Assembly: GCF_029840635.1 (NCBI RefSeq)
Contig: NZ_JAOCCU010000055.1
Coordinates: forward strand, 1-40,306
Direction: 5' to 3'
Source of the DNA: Mitsuaria sp. GD03876
Lineage (GTDB): Bacteria; Pseudomonadota; Gammaproteobacteria; Burkholderiales; Burkholderiaceae_C
DNA length: 40,306 nt
The notes under the pieces were generated by a model. That model did no database searches. It was not told the DNA's origin and saw only the letters and a list, made by a program, of their open reading frames with translations. Of this stretch, positions 7,815 through 16,640 are shown one piece after another (the stretch's first letter is position 1; each line of letters opens with the position of its first letter). A program made the translations under genes and the position numbers.

Positions 7815-7897
7815 TCCGGTTCCTCCGCTCCGTCCGCCTAGCCTGACGTCCGCTCGCTACGCCCTGGGAGACCGAGCCGAATACGGCGAGTGCGGTC

Positions 7898-8545
7898 TCA
7901 AATCCAGCCGAGATCGATCGCCCGCAGCACCGCCTGCGTGCGATCTCGCACGCCCATCTTCGCGAACACCGCGGAGCAGTGGTTCTTGATCACGCCTTCG
8001 CTGTTGCCCAGCAGCGCGGCGATCTCGGTGTTGCTGCGGCCGCTGGCCACCAGGCGCAGCACCTGCAGCTCCTTGGGGCTGAGCGGCTCGGGCTCCGGCG
8101 TCGCGGCGAAGGCGCGCTCCACCGGCGCGCGCTCCATGCGCTCGGTCAGCAGCGGCCGCAGCGCCGTCGAGCCGCCCACCACGTCGCGCAGCGCCTGCAC
8201 CAGCGTGTCCGGGCTGATCGCCTTGAGCAGGAACCCCCGCGCCCCGGCCCGCACCGCCTCGTCGAACGCGGCCGTGTCGTCGAAGGTCGTCAGCAGCACC
8301 ACCGGGATCTTCAGCGCCCGCGCCGCCAGCGCCCGGATCAGCCCGATGCCGTCCAGCCGCGGCATCCGCATGTCCGACAGGATCACGTCGGGCTGCTCGC
8401 GCGCCAGCAACTCCAGCGCCTCCGCGCCATCGGACGCCTCGCCCACCAGGCGGATGTCGTCGTGCAGCGCCAGCAGCCCCTTCAGGCCCTCGCGCACCAG
8501 CTGCTGGTCTTCCACCAGCAGCAGCTTGATCGTGTTCTCGCTCAT
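7898..8545 (-). CDS. NarL/DesR-type response regulator
   Basis: A 215-residue response regulator. The receiver (about 6-122) has acidic residues Glu12-Asp13, the acceptor Asp58 in LSDMRMPRLDG, Thr86/87 and Lys108. The LuxR-type DNA-binding domain (about 150-212) has LSPKELQVLRLVASGRSNTE and NHCSAVFAKMGVRDRTQAVL. It lies 32 bases downstream of the histidine kinase that ends at 8578 on the same strand, so the two are almost certainly a cognate pair transcribed together, kinase first, like desK-desR. A GGAG-type ribosome binding site (AGGAGACAAG) precedes the ATG. The signal and the target genes cannot be told from the sequence. Confidence 0.93.
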   Translation of the reverse strand: MSENTIKLLLVEDQQLVREGLKGLLALHDDIRLVGEASDGAEALELLAREQPDVILSDMRMPRLDGIGLIRALAARALKIPVVLLTTFDDTAAFDEAVRAGARGFLLKAISPDTLVQALRDVVGGSTALRPLLTERMERAPVERAFAATPEPEPLSPKELQVLRLVASGRSNTEIAALLGNSEGVIKNHCSAVFAKMGVRDRTQAVLRAIDLGWI

Positions 8546-8577
8546 CTTGTCTCCTTCCTGGATGGCGCCGTCCCGGT

Positions 8578-9897
8578 TCAGGCGCGCCGCGGGCAGTTCA
8601 GTTCGATCAGGAATCCGGGGTGATGCCGCAGCACCTGCATCGTCCCGCCCAGTTCGGCCATGCGTTCCTGCATGCCCTTGAGGCCGTTGCCCTCGCGCAG
8701 CTTGCGCGTGCCGCGGCCATTGTCGTCAACCCGCACCCGGACCTGCGCGCCGGCGTCCGCCGCCTCCACCGCGTCCAGGCTCACCCGCACCCGCGTCGCG
8801 CCGGCATGGCGCACCGCGTTGGTCACCGCCTCCTGCACGCAGCGCAGCAGCGCATGCGCACAGCGCGGCGTCAGATCCTGCGCCACCGGGTCCAGCGCCA
8901 GCTCGATCTGCGTGCTCGCGATGCCCTCGGCCAGCGTGCGCAAGGCCGCCTCGAGGTTGATGCGCTGGCTCTCGCGCTCGCGCGACACCGCCGCGCGCAC
9001 CTCCGCCAGCAGCCCCGCGGCGCCCAGCCTGGCCTTCTCCACCGCCAGCGACGCGCCCGCGTCGTCGTGGCGCTTGAGCAGCGCCTCGCTGAGCTGCAGG
9101 TGCAGGTTGAGCGCCGTCAGGTGGTGGCCCATCACGTCATGCAGCTCGCGCGCCATGTGCATCCGCTCGGCGTAGCGCAGCTGCTCGATCTGCAGCCGCT
9201 CGCCGGATTCCTTCTCGGCCAGCATCGCCTGGAACCAGCGCCGGCGTTCGGCCTCTGCCGCCGCCAGCCGGCCCAGCCCGAAGGCCATGCCGTGCAGCGC
9301 CACCATCGACATCGACAGCCCCAGGCTGTTCAGCCACCACGGCATGTCCGGCTGCAGCTGCTCCAGGCGCTGGGCCTCGCTGGGCAGCAGCCAGTACAGC
9401 GCGACGTTGATCACCACCTGCGCCAGCGCGAAGTTGAAGGCGCGCCGCACGTTCAGCAGCAGCGCCGCCAGCACGGTGACGAGGAAAGGCAGGCCCGGCG
9501 TGACCAGCAGCGCCAGCAGGTTGAGCAGCAGCACCCGCGACAGCGCGTGCGGCGGCGGCAGGTCCAGGTGCTGCTGGCGCGCCAGGCGCCAGAAGTGCCA
9601 CGCGAAGCCCATCACCAGCGCCAGGCAGGCCAGCACGAAGGGCGCGTCGTGGGTGTCGCCGCCGGCGCGGCGGTACAGGCTGGCCAGGACGCCGTCGTAG
9701 GGCTCGGTCGGGTTGCCCATCAGGCCCCAGATCGCCGAACCCAGTTCCAGCAGGCAGATCGCCAGGGCGGCAATGCGCAGCACGAAGGCGGGCTGGGCGA
9801 TGCGGACGAGCAGACGATCCAAGGGGCGGTCCAGAGAGGGCGGCAACACGCCAGCGTGCCACAGGCGACGTCCGGCAGGGAAGGTGCGCATTGTCAC
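8578..9897 (-). CDS. DesK-like membrane histidine kinase
   Basis: A 439-residue kinase with an N-terminal membrane region of about five to six helices (about 36-60, 86-103, 121-150, 153-172, 190-210), a short coiled linker, a HisKA_3 domain with His253 (ARELHDVMGHHLTALNLHLQ), and a HATPase_c domain with Asn360 (QEAVTNAVRHAGATRV) and DNGRG at 392-396. There is almost no extracytoplasmic sensor, so the stimulus is probably sensed within or at the membrane, as in DesK. The GTG at 9897 is chosen because GAGG lies six bases upstream; the ATG at 9891 would be twelve bases away. The cognate regulator follows after 32 bases. The gene begins 65 bases past the end of mnmA on the same strand. Confidence 0.92.
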   Translation of the reverse strand: MTMRTFPAGRRLWHAGVLPPSLDRPLDRLLVRIAQPAFVLRIAALAICLLELGSAIWGLMGNPTEPYDGVLASLYRRAGGDTHDAPFVLACLALVMGFAWHFWRLARQQHLDLPPPHALSRVLLLNLLALLVTPGLPFLVTVLAALLLNVRRAFNFALAQVVINVALYWLLPSEAQRLEQLQPDMPWWLNSLGLSMSMVALHGMAFGLGRLAAAEAERRRWFQAMLAEKESGERLQIEQLRYAERMHMARELHDVMGHHLTALNLHLQLSEALLKRHDDAGASLAVEKARLGAAGLLAEVRAAVSRERESQRINLEAALRTLAEGIASTQIELALDPVAQDLTPRCAHALLRCVQEAVTNAVRHAGATRVRVSLDAVEAADAGAQVRVRVDDNGRGTRKLREGNGLKGMQERMAELGGTMQVLRHHPGFLIELNCPRRA

Positions 9898-9962
9898 GGG
9901 GCGCCTCGCCGGAAAGTTCCCTCGATGCGACGAGTGCCCCGATTCGCTGGATGAGTTGCCGC

Positions 9963-11072
9963 TCAGGCGATCGCCTGCGAGATCACCCCCCCGCCCAGGC
10001 AGACCTCGCCGTCATAGAGCACGGCGCTCTGGCCCGGCGTGACCGCCCATTGCGGCTGCGGGAAGTCCAGGCGCACCTGGCCCTCCCCCGGGGTGAGCGC
10101 GCAGGCGGCGTCGGCCTGGCGGTAGCGGGTCTTGGCGCCGAAACCGCCGAAGGCGGGCGCCTCGTCGGTCCAGCTCAGGTCCTGCGCGACCAGGCCGCGG
10201 CTGAGCAGCAGCGGGTGCTCGTGCCCCTGGACGACCACCAGCGTGTTGGTGTCCAGGTCCTTGCGCGCGACGAACCACGGCGCGTGCTCGCCGCCGCCGC
10301 GCGGCGCGCCCTTGTCCTTCACGCCGCCGATGCCCAGGCCCTGGCGCTGGCCCAGCGTGTAGAAGGACAGCCCGACGTGCTCGCCCAGCTTGCGGCCGCG
10401 GTCGTCCTTGATCGGGCCCGGCTGGTGGGAGAGGTAGCGGTTGAGGAACTCGCGGAACGGCCGCTCGCCGATGAAGCAGATGCCGGTCGAGTCCTTCTTC
10501 TTCGCGTTGGGCAGGCCGATCTCCTCGGCCAGGCGGCGCACCTCGGTCTTGGGCAGGTGGCCCACCGGGAACACGGTCTTGCGCAGCTGGGCCTGGTTGA
10601 GCCGGTGCAGGAAGTAGCTCTGGTCCTTCAGCGGGTCCAGCCCCTTGAGCAGCTGCGCGCGGCCGTCGTCCAGCTCGCGCACCCGGGCGTAGTGGCCGGT
10701 GCCGATCTTCTCGGCGCCCAGGCGGATCGCGTGGTCGAGGAAGGCCTTGAACTTGATCTCGGCGTTGCACAGCACGTCCGGATTGGGCGTGCGGCCGGCT
10801 TGGTACTCGCGCAGGAACTCGGCGAAGACGCGGTCCTTGTACTCGGCGGCGAAGTTCACGTGCTCGATCTCGATGCCGATCACGTCGGCCACCGCCGCGG
10901 CGTCGACGAAGTCGATGTTGGAGGAGCAGTACTCGCTGTCGTCGTCGTCTTCCCAGTTCTTCATGAAGATGCCGACGACCTCATGGCCCGCCTGCTTCAG
11001 CAGCCAGGCGGACACGGCGGAATCAACGCCGCCGGACAGCCCGACGACGATGCGTTGCTTCTTGGGATTCAT
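9963..11072 (-). CDS. mnmA: tRNA-specific 2-thiouridylase MnmA
   Basis: A 369-residue enzyme that adds sulfur to uridine 34 of the tRNAs for Lys, Glu and Gln, using ATP and a sulfur relay. The PP-loop SGGVDS is at 13-18. The two catalytic cysteines are present: Cys102 in TPNPDVLCN and Cys199 in [13 protein letters not shown]. Other family blocks are [33 protein letters not shown], and the C-terminal barrel ending in [12 protein letters not shown]. The length is normal and the ATG at 11072 gives the usual N-terminus [18 protein letters not shown]. In E. coli the gene directly follows nudJ; here the nudJ-like gene is 1.2 kb upstream, separated by an oppositely oriented regulator gene. Confidence 0.97.
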   Translation of the reverse strand: MNPKKQRIVVGLSGGVDSAVSAWLLKQAGHEVVGIFMKNWEDDDDSEYCSSNIDFVDAAAVADVIGIEIEHVNFAAEYKDRVFAEFLREYQAGRTPNPDVLCNAEIKFKAFLDHAIRLGAEKIGTGHYARVRELDDGRAQLLKGLDPLKDQSYFLHRLNQAQLRKTVFPVGHLPKTEVRRLAEEIGLPNAKKKDSTGICFIGERPFREFLNRYLSHQPGPIKDDRGRKLGEHVGLSFYTLGQRQGLGIGGVKDKGAPRGGGEHAPWFVARKDLDTNTLVVVQGHEHPLLLSRGLVAQDLSWTDEAPAFGGFGAKTRYRQADAACALTPGEGQVRLDFPQPQWAVTPGQSAVLYDGEVCLGGGVISQAIA

Positions 11073-11285
11073 GGGGCGCGATTGTCCCAAAGGTCGGCAA
11101 GGCCTGTCCGGCGCGAGGCCGGCGGCGCCCGTTCGTGACGCAGTGCACGCGCCGCCGCCCACCGGAGCCGCCGTGTAAGGCCATGCCTGACAAGGCTTTG
11201 CGCCGCGTCCCACAGCCGCTCCCGGCAACGCCGACTCACCGCCGCCCGGCCATCGGACGAAACTGAATGCAACAGGGAGTCCATC

Positions 11286-12164
11286 ATGAACGTTGTCATC
11301 GTCGAAGGATCGATCGTGGTACGGGCGCAGCTGCAGGCGCTGCTGGCGCGGGAGCGCGGGATCCGGGTGGTCGGCGAGGCGGGCTGCGAGCAGTCGGCCA
11401 TCGAGGTGATCGCGCGCACCCAGCCCGACGCCGTGCTGATGGACCTGGCGCTGCAGCCCGGCAGCGGGCTGCGGGTGCTGCGCGCGATGCGCCAGCTGGG
11501 CCTCGGGGCCCGGGTGATCGTGCTGAGCAACAGCTATTACGAGGAAATGCGCCGCGCCTGCGCGGAGCACGGCATCTCCGGCTTCTTCGACAAGGGCTGC
11601 CAGATCGAGAACGCGCTGGCGATGCTGCGCGGCTGGCTGGCGCCGCTGCAATCGGACGAGGACGAGCGCCAGGCGGCGGTCGACGGCCTGGACGTGCCGC
11701 CGCGGGGGCTCGCAGCCTTCGACGAGCTGGCGGACCTGGCCTGCGACATCAGCGGCTGCGGCATGGCCGCGGTGGGCCTGGTGGACGGCGAGCAATTGCG
11801 GCTGATCGGCACCTCGGCGCTGAACCTGCGGCTGATGCCGCGGGCGCGCGGGCTGTGCTCGCACGTGATGCACCACCGCGGGCTGCAGGAGGTGCCCGAC
11901 ACCTGGCACGACCCGCGCTTCGTCGACCATCCGCTGGTGCAGGGCGCGCCCTACGTCCGCTTCTACGCGTCGATGCCGCTGTCCCTGGTCACCGGCGAGG
12001 TCGTCGGCAGCCTGTGCGTGATGGACCGGCTGCCGCGCCGGCTGCGCGAGCGCCAGCGGGAATCGCTGACGACGCTGGCGCGCTGCGCGATCAACGAACT
12101 GGAAGCCTGCCGGCGCGAGCCGCGGCACTCGGAGCAAGCGATCAGCGCGGCGATGACGCTCTGA
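11286..12164 (+). CDS. Receiver-GAF protein without DNA-binding output
   Basis: A 292-residue protein. Residues 1-120 are a receiver with Glu7, acceptor Asp53 ([14 protein letters not shown]), Ser81 and Lys103; only one acidic residue of the usual pair remains. Residues about 140-275 are a GAF domain of the type with [25 protein letters not shown] and [13 protein letters not shown]. No helix-turn-helix, cyclase or kinase follows. The start has GGGAG six bases upstream. Receiver-GAF proteins may act through protein contacts, joining phosphorelay input with a small ligand bound in the GAF pocket (inference). It lies on the opposite strand between mnmA and the nudJ-like gene, with a 213-base upstream region and a strong hairpin just after its stop. 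No kinase is adjacent. Confidence 0.85.
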   Translation: MNVVIVEGSIVVRAQLQALLARERGIRVVGEAGCEQSAIEVIARTQPDAVLMDLALQPGSGLRVLRAMRQLGLGARVIVLSNSYYEEMRRACAEHGISGFFDKGCQIENALAMLRGWLAPLQSDEDERQAAVDGLDVPPRGLAAFDELADLACDISGCGMAAVGLVDGEQLRLIGTSALNLRLMPRARGLCSHVMHHRGLQEVPDTWHDPRFVDHPLVQGAPYVRFYASMPLSLVTGEVVGSLCVMDRLPRRLRERQRESLTTLARCAINELEACRREPRHSEQAISAAMTL

Positions 12165-12176
12165 TCCCTGGCCTCC

Positions 12177-12207
12177 GGCGATGACGGGCCCCGCGGGGCC
12201 CGTCGCC
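12177..12207. terminator. Strong GC hairpin between convergent genes
   Basis: A perfect dyad (arms GACGGGCCCCG and CGGGGCCCGTC, 12183-12204) is extended by GGC and GCC outside a small bulge. It is followed on plus by ATTTC, a weak T-tract. Its place just after the receiver-GAF stop and before the end of the convergent nudJ-like gene fits a bidirectional terminator. Confidence 0.6.
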
Positions 12208-12259
12208 ATTTCGGGGGCCGCCCGGGGGACCGCCAGGCGTTGGCGCGCTCAACATGCGC

Positions 12260-12754
12260 TCAATGCGGCCAGGCCTTCGGCGCGTAGAGCGAGCCGTGCG
12301 CCATCACCGCCTCCAGCGGCAGGCGCCGGCCGGCGGCGTGGTCCTCGATGCATTGCAGGATCAGCGGGCTGCGATGGCGGTCGCGGCTGGCGCGGATCTC
12401 GTCCAGCGTCAGCCACAGCGTGCGCTGGATCGGCTCGTCGAAGGGGCGCCCCGGGATCTGGTCGCCGACCCGGCCGGTGAAGGCCATGCGCACGTAGGTG
12501 ACGTCGTCGCCCCGGTCCGGACGCAGGAAGCGCGACAGGTAGACGCCGAGGAAGGCGTCCGGCGTGAACGGCCGGGCGGTTTCCTCGAGGACTTCGCGCA
12601 CGACGGCCTCGATCAGGGACTCGGCCTGCTCGAGGTGCCCGGCGGGGTTGTTCAGCAGCAGCCCGTCGCGGGTCAGCTCCTCCACCAGCAGGTAGCGGCC
12701 GTCCTGCTCGATCACCGCGGCCACGGTCACGCTGGGCTTGAATCGTTCGGTCAT
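12260..12754 (-). CDS. nudJ: NUDIX hydrolase, NudJ-like
   Basis: A 164-residue NUDIX hydrolase. The box runs from Gly39 to residue 61, with Gly39, Glu45, Arg53-Glu54 and Glu57-Glu58 in the right spacing; the terminal box glycine is Ala60. The N-terminus FKPSVTVAAVIEQDGRYLLV and the segment NNPAGHLE closely resemble E. coli NudJ, an HMP-pyrophosphate and nucleoside di/triphosphate phosphatase. The C-terminal SPLILQCIEDHAAGRRLPLE also fits NudJ. The start at 12754 (MTERFKPS) is preferred because AGGAAGGA lies just upstream; an in-frame ATG at 12820 would add 22 residues of low-quality sequence. In E. coli nudJ immediately precedes mnmA. The gene is transcribed away from the terminator at 12824, so its promoter must lie in about 12755-12823. 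Confidence 0.88.
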   Translation of the reverse strand: MTERFKPSVTVAAVIEQDGRYLLVEELTRDGLLLNNPAGHLEQAESLIEAVVREVLEETARPFTPDAFLGVYLSRFLRPDRGDDVTYVRMAFTGRVGDQIPGRPFDEPIQRTLWLTLDEIRASRDRHRSPLILQCIEDHAAGRRLPLEAVMAHGSLYAPKAWPH

Positions 12755-12823
12755 GGTCCTTCCTGAGGGGCGGATCGATCCGCCTCGATGTGAATGCGGG
12801 CCGCATTGTGAACGCGTCACATG

Positions 12824-12847
12824 AAAAAACCCCGGCGGAGGCCGGGG
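12824..12847 (-). terminator. Rho-independent terminator
   Basis: On the minus strand the stem CCCCGGC / GCCGGGG with loop CTCC is followed directly by TTTTTT. It lies 32 bases past the stop of the secreted-protein gene at 12879, whose transcript it should end before the nudJ-like gene. Confidence 0.85.
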
Positions 12848-12878
12848 TTCGTGTCATCGGGACAGGGGATGCGCCGGA

Positions 12879-13370
12879 TCAGCGGCGGCCGCGGTCGTGG
12901 TCGTCGCGATCGCGGTCCGGACCGCGCCCGTGGTCATGGTCGCGGCCCCGGTCATGGTCGTGCCCGCGGCCGTGATCGTGGTCGTCGCGCCAGTCGCGGC
13001 GGCCGTCGGGGCGCCAGCGGTACTCGGTGTGCTCGCGGCGGTACTGCGGCGCGTAGACGTCGCGGTACCAGGTGTCGCGCACGAAGTACACCGGCCGGCC
13101 GCAGGCGTTGTAGCGGCCGCAGTAGCGCGCCCAGTTCTTCTGGTGACCCGGCGGGACGCGCAGGTACACCGCCGGCATCGGCGCCGGGACGCGCTCGACC
13201 AGCACCGGCCGCTCGTACACGACCTGGGGCCGGACGTTGCCGATGTCGATCTGGCCGTAGAACCCCGGCTCGCCGATGGTCACGGACACGCCCACGTCGG
13301 CCGCCCGGGACGTCATCGGCATGAGGGCAGCGATCGCCAACGCACTGCTCAGCAGAATCTTCTTGGTCAT
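12879..13370 (-). CDS. Secreted protein with His/Asp/Arg/Gly-rich tail
   Basis: A 163-residue exported protein. The signal peptide is MTKKILLSSALAIAALMPMTSRA. The middle (about 24-123) is rich in Val, Pro and Tyr and contains two cysteines in WARYCGRYNACGRPVYFVRD, which could form a disulfide. The last 40 or so residues are a repeat of short charged units such as HDHGRGHDHDRGRDHDHGR. The start at 13370 is fixed by AAGGAG seven bases upstream; the ATG at 13394 lacks a site. I do not recognise a characterised family. The tail could bind divalent metals or nucleic acid or polyanions of the envelope (inference). It is a single-gene transcript, with its own terminator downstream and the divergent pnt operon 241 bases upstream. 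Confidence 0.8.
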   Translation of the reverse strand: MTKKILLSSALAIAALMPMTSRAADVGVSVTIGEPGFYGQIDIGNVRPQVVYERPVLVERVPAPMPAVYLRVPPGHQKNWARYCGRYNACGRPVYFVRDTWYRDVYAPQYRREHTEYRWRPDGRRDWRDDHDHGRGHDHDRGRDHDHGRGPDRDRDDHDRGRR

Positions 13371-13611
13371 GATCTGACTCCTTTCGGTCGTCATTTAACG
13401 CCCTGCTAACCACTTTAGGCGACCTGAGTTCACCACTCGAAACAGCTTTGCCCGCCGGTTGCGGGGCGGTTGTCGGGGCGTTGCCCGATCGCCGCGGGAT
13501 CCTTGCCCAGGCAGGATTCCTCGGTGAAAACCCCTGTCCCGTGCGGGTCTCGCCCGCCCATGAAGCCCGGGTAAGCTCGCGCCGACCCGGATTCAGGATG
13601 GGGGATTCCAG

Positions 13612-14730
13612 ATGCTGATCGGAGTGCCGCAGGAAACCGCGGCGGGGGAGGCGCGCGTCGCCGCGACGCCGGAGACCGTCAAGAAGCTGGTCGCGCAGGG
13701 CCATGTGCTGCGGGTGCAGCAGGGCGCCGGGCTCGACGCCAGCGTGACGGACGAGGCCTATGCCGCCGCCGGCGCCGAGATCGTCGGCCGCGAGGCGGCG
13801 TTCGCCAGCGAGCTGGTGCTCAAGGTCCGCTCGCCGGACCCGGACGAGCTGGCGTTGTTCAAGCCGGGCGCGGTGCTCGCCGGCATGCTCAACCCGTTCG
13901 ACCGCGACGGCCTGCAGCGCCTGGCCGACGCCCGGCTGACGGCCTTCGCCCTGGAGGCGGCCCCCCGCACCACCCGCGCGCAGAGCATGGACGTGCTCTC
14001 CAGCCAGGCCAACCTGGCCGGCTACAAGGCGGTGATGCTGGCCGCGTTCCATTACCAGCGGCTGTTCCCGATGCTGATGACGGCGGCCGGCACGATCAAG
14101 GCGGCCCGCGTCGTCGTGCTGGGCGTGGGCGTCGCCGGGCTGCAGGCGATCGCCACGGCCAAGCGGTTGGGCGCGGTCATCGAGGCGTCCGACGTCCGCC
14201 CGTCGGTCAAGGAGCAGGTCGAGTCGCTGGGCGCCAAGTTCATCGACGTGCCCTACGAGACCGACGAGGAACGCCAGGCGGCCGAGGGTGTCGGCGGCTA
14301 CGCCCGGCCGATGCCGCCGGGCTGGCTGGAGCGCCAGAAGCTCGAGGTCGCCAAGCGCGTCGCGCAGGCCGACATCGTCGTCACCACCGCGCTGATCCCC
14401 GGCCGTCCCGCGCCGGTGCTGGTCACCGAGGAGATGGTCCGGGCGATGAAGCCCGGTTCGGTGATCGTCGACATCGCCGCGCCCGCCGGCGGCAACTGCC
14501 CGCTGACCGAGCCCGGCAAGACGGTGCGCAAGCACGGCGTCACGCTGGTGGGCGAGACCAACCTGCCGTCGCTGGTGGCGGCGGACGCGTCCGCGCTGTA
14601 CGCGCGCAACGTGCTGGACTTCCTCAAGCTGGTCCTCACGAAGGAAGGCGGCTTCGCGCTGCCCGCCGATGACGACATCGTCACCGCCTGCCTGGTCGCC
14701 CACGAGGGCCAGGTGCTGCGCAAGGCCTGA
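13612..14730 (+). CDS. pntAA: NAD(P) transhydrogenase subunit alpha part 1 (PntAA)
   Basis: A 372-residue soluble NAD(H)-binding subunit (domain I) of the proton-translocating transhydrogenase, which makes NADPH from NADH using the proton gradient. Visible are the N-terminal MLIGVPQETAAGEARVAATP, the mobile RxQxMD segment (Arg123-Asp127), and the Rossmann motif GVGVAG at 171-176 followed by EASDVRP with Asp194. The length is that of a split alpha subunit ending before the membrane part, as in Rhodospirillum rubrum. GGGGA six bases before the ATG supports the start. Twenty bases separate it from pntAB. The 241-base upstream region is shared with the divergent secreted-protein gene and should hold the operon promoter. 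Confidence 0.96.
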   Translation: MLIGVPQETAAGEARVAATPETVKKLVAQGHVLRVQQGAGLDASVTDEAYAAAGAEIVGREAAFASELVLKVRSPDPDELALFKPGAVLAGMLNPFDRDGLQRLADARLTAFALEAAPRTTRAQSMDVLSSQANLAGYKAVMLAAFHYQRLFPMLMTAAGTIKAARVVVLGVGVAGLQAIATAKRLGAVIEASDVRPSVKEQVESLGAKFIDVPYETDEERQAAEGVGGYARPMPPGWLERQKLEVAKRVAQADIVVTTALIPGRPAPVLVTEEMVRAMKPGSVIVDIAAPAGGNCPLTEPGKTVRKHGVTLVGETNLPSLVAADASALYARNVLDFLKLVLTKEGGFALPADDDIVTACLVAHEGQVLRKA

Positions 14731-14749
14731 GGCCGAAGGAGTTACTCGC

Positions 14750-15085
14750 ATGGATGCCGTCTCTCCCACCCTGATCAACCTGACGATCTTCGTGCTGGCG
14801 ATCTACGTCGGTTACCACGTCGTCTGGACCGTCACGCCCGCGCTGCACACGCCGCTGATGGCGGTGACCAACGCGATTTCCGCCATCGTCATCGTGGGCG
14901 CGATGCTCGCCGCGGCGTTGACCGAGACGCCGCTGGGCAAGTTCATGGGCACCTTCGCCGTCGCGCTCGCGGCGGTCAACGTCTTCGGCGGTTTCCTCGT
15001 CACGCGACGGATGCTGGAGATGTTCAAGAAGAAGGACCGCAAGACGTCCGCCGACGCCGGCGGCCACGGCAACGCGAAGGGCTGA
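14750..15085 (+). CDS. pntAB: NAD(P) transhydrogenase subunit alpha part 2 (PntAB)
   Basis: A 111-residue membrane subunit holding the first part of domain II. It has three hydrophobic segments (about 8-30, 39-59 and 66-84), with PTLINLTIFVLAIYVGYHVV and TPLMAVTNAISAIVIVGAML typical of PntAB. A charged tail (MFKKKDRKTSADAGG) ends the protein. The start at 14750 is fixed by AAGGAG nine bases upstream. It is followed after three bases by pntB, so the two are translationally coupled. Confidence 0.95.
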   Translation: MDAVSPTLINLTIFVLAIYVGYHVVWTVTPALHTPLMAVTNAISAIVIVGAMLAAALTETPLGKFMGTFAVALAAVNVFGGFLVTRRMLEMFKKKDRKTSADAGGHGNAKG

Positions 15086-15088
15086 CCG

Positions 15089-16510
15089 ATGTCGATGAAC
15101 CTCGTCACGCTGCTGTACCTGATCGCGAGCGTCTGCTTCATCCAGGCGCTCAAGGGCCTGTCCCATCCGACGACGTCGATCCGCGGCAACGTCTTCGGCA
15201 TGGCCGGCATGACCATCGCCGTGCTGACCACCGGCGCGCTGATCCTGAAGCTGGCCGGCGGCGCCGGGCCGGGGCTGGTCTACGTGCTCGGTGGCCTGGT
15301 CGTCGGCGGCGGCATCGGCGCGGTGATGGCGCAACGCGTCGAGATGACCAAGATGCCGGAGCTGGTCGCCTTCATGCACAGCATGATCGGCCTGGCGGCG
15401 GTGTGCATCGCGGTCGCGGCGGTCGCCGAGCCGCATGCCTTCGGCATCGCCGCGCACGGCGACCCGATCCCCGGCGGCAACCGCATCGAGCTGGCGCTGG
15501 GCTGCTTCATCGGCGCGGTGACCTTCTCGGGCTCGGTCATCGCCTTCGGCAAGCTCAGCGGCAAGTACAAGTTCCGCCTGTTCCAGGGCGCGCCGGTGAC
15601 CTTCGCCGGCCAGCACTGGCTGAACCTGGCGCTGGGCCTGGCCGCGGCCTTCTTCATCTTCGGCTTCTGGCATTCGCAGAGCTGGATCGACTTCATCCTC
15701 GTCACCGCGCTGGGCTTCGCGCTGGGCGTGCTGCTGATCATCCCGATCGGCGGCGCGGACATGCCGGTCGTCGTGTCGATGCTCAACAGCTATTCGGGCT
15801 GGGCGGCGGCGGGCATCGGCTTCTCGCTGAACAACAGCATGCTGATCATCGCGGGGTCGCTGGTGGGCAGCTCGGGCGCGATCCTGAGCTACATCATGTG
15901 CAAGGCGATGAACCGCTCGTTCTTCAACGTGATCCTGGGCGGTTTCGGCGCCGAGGCCGGCGCCGCCGCCGCCACCGCGCAGCAGCGCAACGTCCGCAGC
16001 GGCAGCGCCGACGATGCCGCCTTCATCCTGGGCAACGCCGAGAGCGTGCTCATCGTTCCCGGCTACGGCCTGGCCGTCGCCCGCGCGCAGCACGCGGTCA
16101 AGGAACTGGCGCAGAAGCTGATCGAGCGCGGCGTCACGGTCCGCTACGCGATCCATCCGGTGGCGGGCCGCATGCCCGGCCACATGAACGTGCTGCTGGC
16201 CGAGGCCGAGGTGCCCTACGACCAGGTCCACGAGATGGAGGACATCAACGCGGAGTTCGGCCAGACCGACGTCGCGATCATCCTGGGCGCCAACGACGTG
16301 GTGAATCCGGCCGCGCTGCAGAAGGGCAGCCCGATCTACGGCATGCCGATCCTGGAGGCGTACAAGGCGCGCACGGTGATCGTCAACAAGCGCTCGATGG
16401 CCGCGGGCTACGCCGGCCTGGACAACGAGCTGTTCTACATGGACAAGACGATGATGGTCTTCGGCGACGCCAAGAAGGTGGTCGAAGACATGGTCAAGGC
16501 CGTCGAATGA
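15089..16510 (+). CDS. pntB: NAD(P) transhydrogenase subunit beta (PntB)
   Basis: A 473-residue subunit. The N-terminal half (to about 290) contains about nine membrane helices of the proton channel. The C-terminal domain III binds NADP(H), with GYGLAVARAQ from residue 325, VAGRMPGHMNVLLAEAEVPY, INAEF and ILGANDVVNPAA. The length is normal for the family. The ATG at 15089 follows the pntAB stop by three bases. With PntAA and PntAB it forms the complete enzyme, so this locus encodes a functional transhydrogenase. The next gene starts 165 bases later; a weak bulged stem (CTGG/CCAG, about 16534-16555) may end the operon but lacks a T-tract. Confidence 0.97.
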   Translation: MSMNLVTLLYLIASVCFIQALKGLSHPTTSIRGNVFGMAGMTIAVLTTGALILKLAGGAGPGLVYVLGGLVVGGGIGAVMAQRVEMTKMPELVAFMHSMIGLAAVCIAVAAVAEPHAFGIAAHGDPIPGGNRIELALGCFIGAVTFSGSVIAFGKLSGKYKFRLFQGAPVTFAGQHWLNLALGLAAAFFIFGFWHSQSWIDFILVTALGFALGVLLIIPIGGADMPVVVSMLNSYSGWAAAGIGFSLNNSMLIIAGSLVGSSGAILSYIMCKAMNRSFFNVILGGFGAEAGAAAATAQQRNVRSGSADDAAFILGNAESVLIVPGYGLAVARAQHAVKELAQKLIERGVTVRYAIHPVAGRMPGHMNVLLAEAEVPYDQVHEMEDINAEFGQTDVAIILGANDVVNPAALQKGSPIYGMPILEAYKARTVIVNKRSMAAGYAGLDNELFYMDKTMMVFGDAKKVVEDMVKAVE

Positions 16511-16573
16511 GGGAGACGAGGGAGGCGTGTGCGCTGGGAAAGTGACGTCTTCCAGTCCTTCCAGTGAGCGCCC

Positions 16574-16588
16574 TACCGATACGGGTGG
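16574..16588. promoter_or_regulatory. Imperfect dyad similar to the 2853 site
   Basis: TACCGATACGGGTGG matches the 2853-2867 dyad at 11 of 15 positions, including both core half sites TACC and CGGGT. It lies about 90 bases before the start of the Ig-repeat gene and could be a binding site for one of the NarL-type regulators. The evidence is only this resemblance. Confidence 0.3.
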
Positions 16589-16640
16589 GAGGCGTCGATC
16601 AAATCCACAGGTGGCGGTTAATGCCGTCGGGGAATGACTT

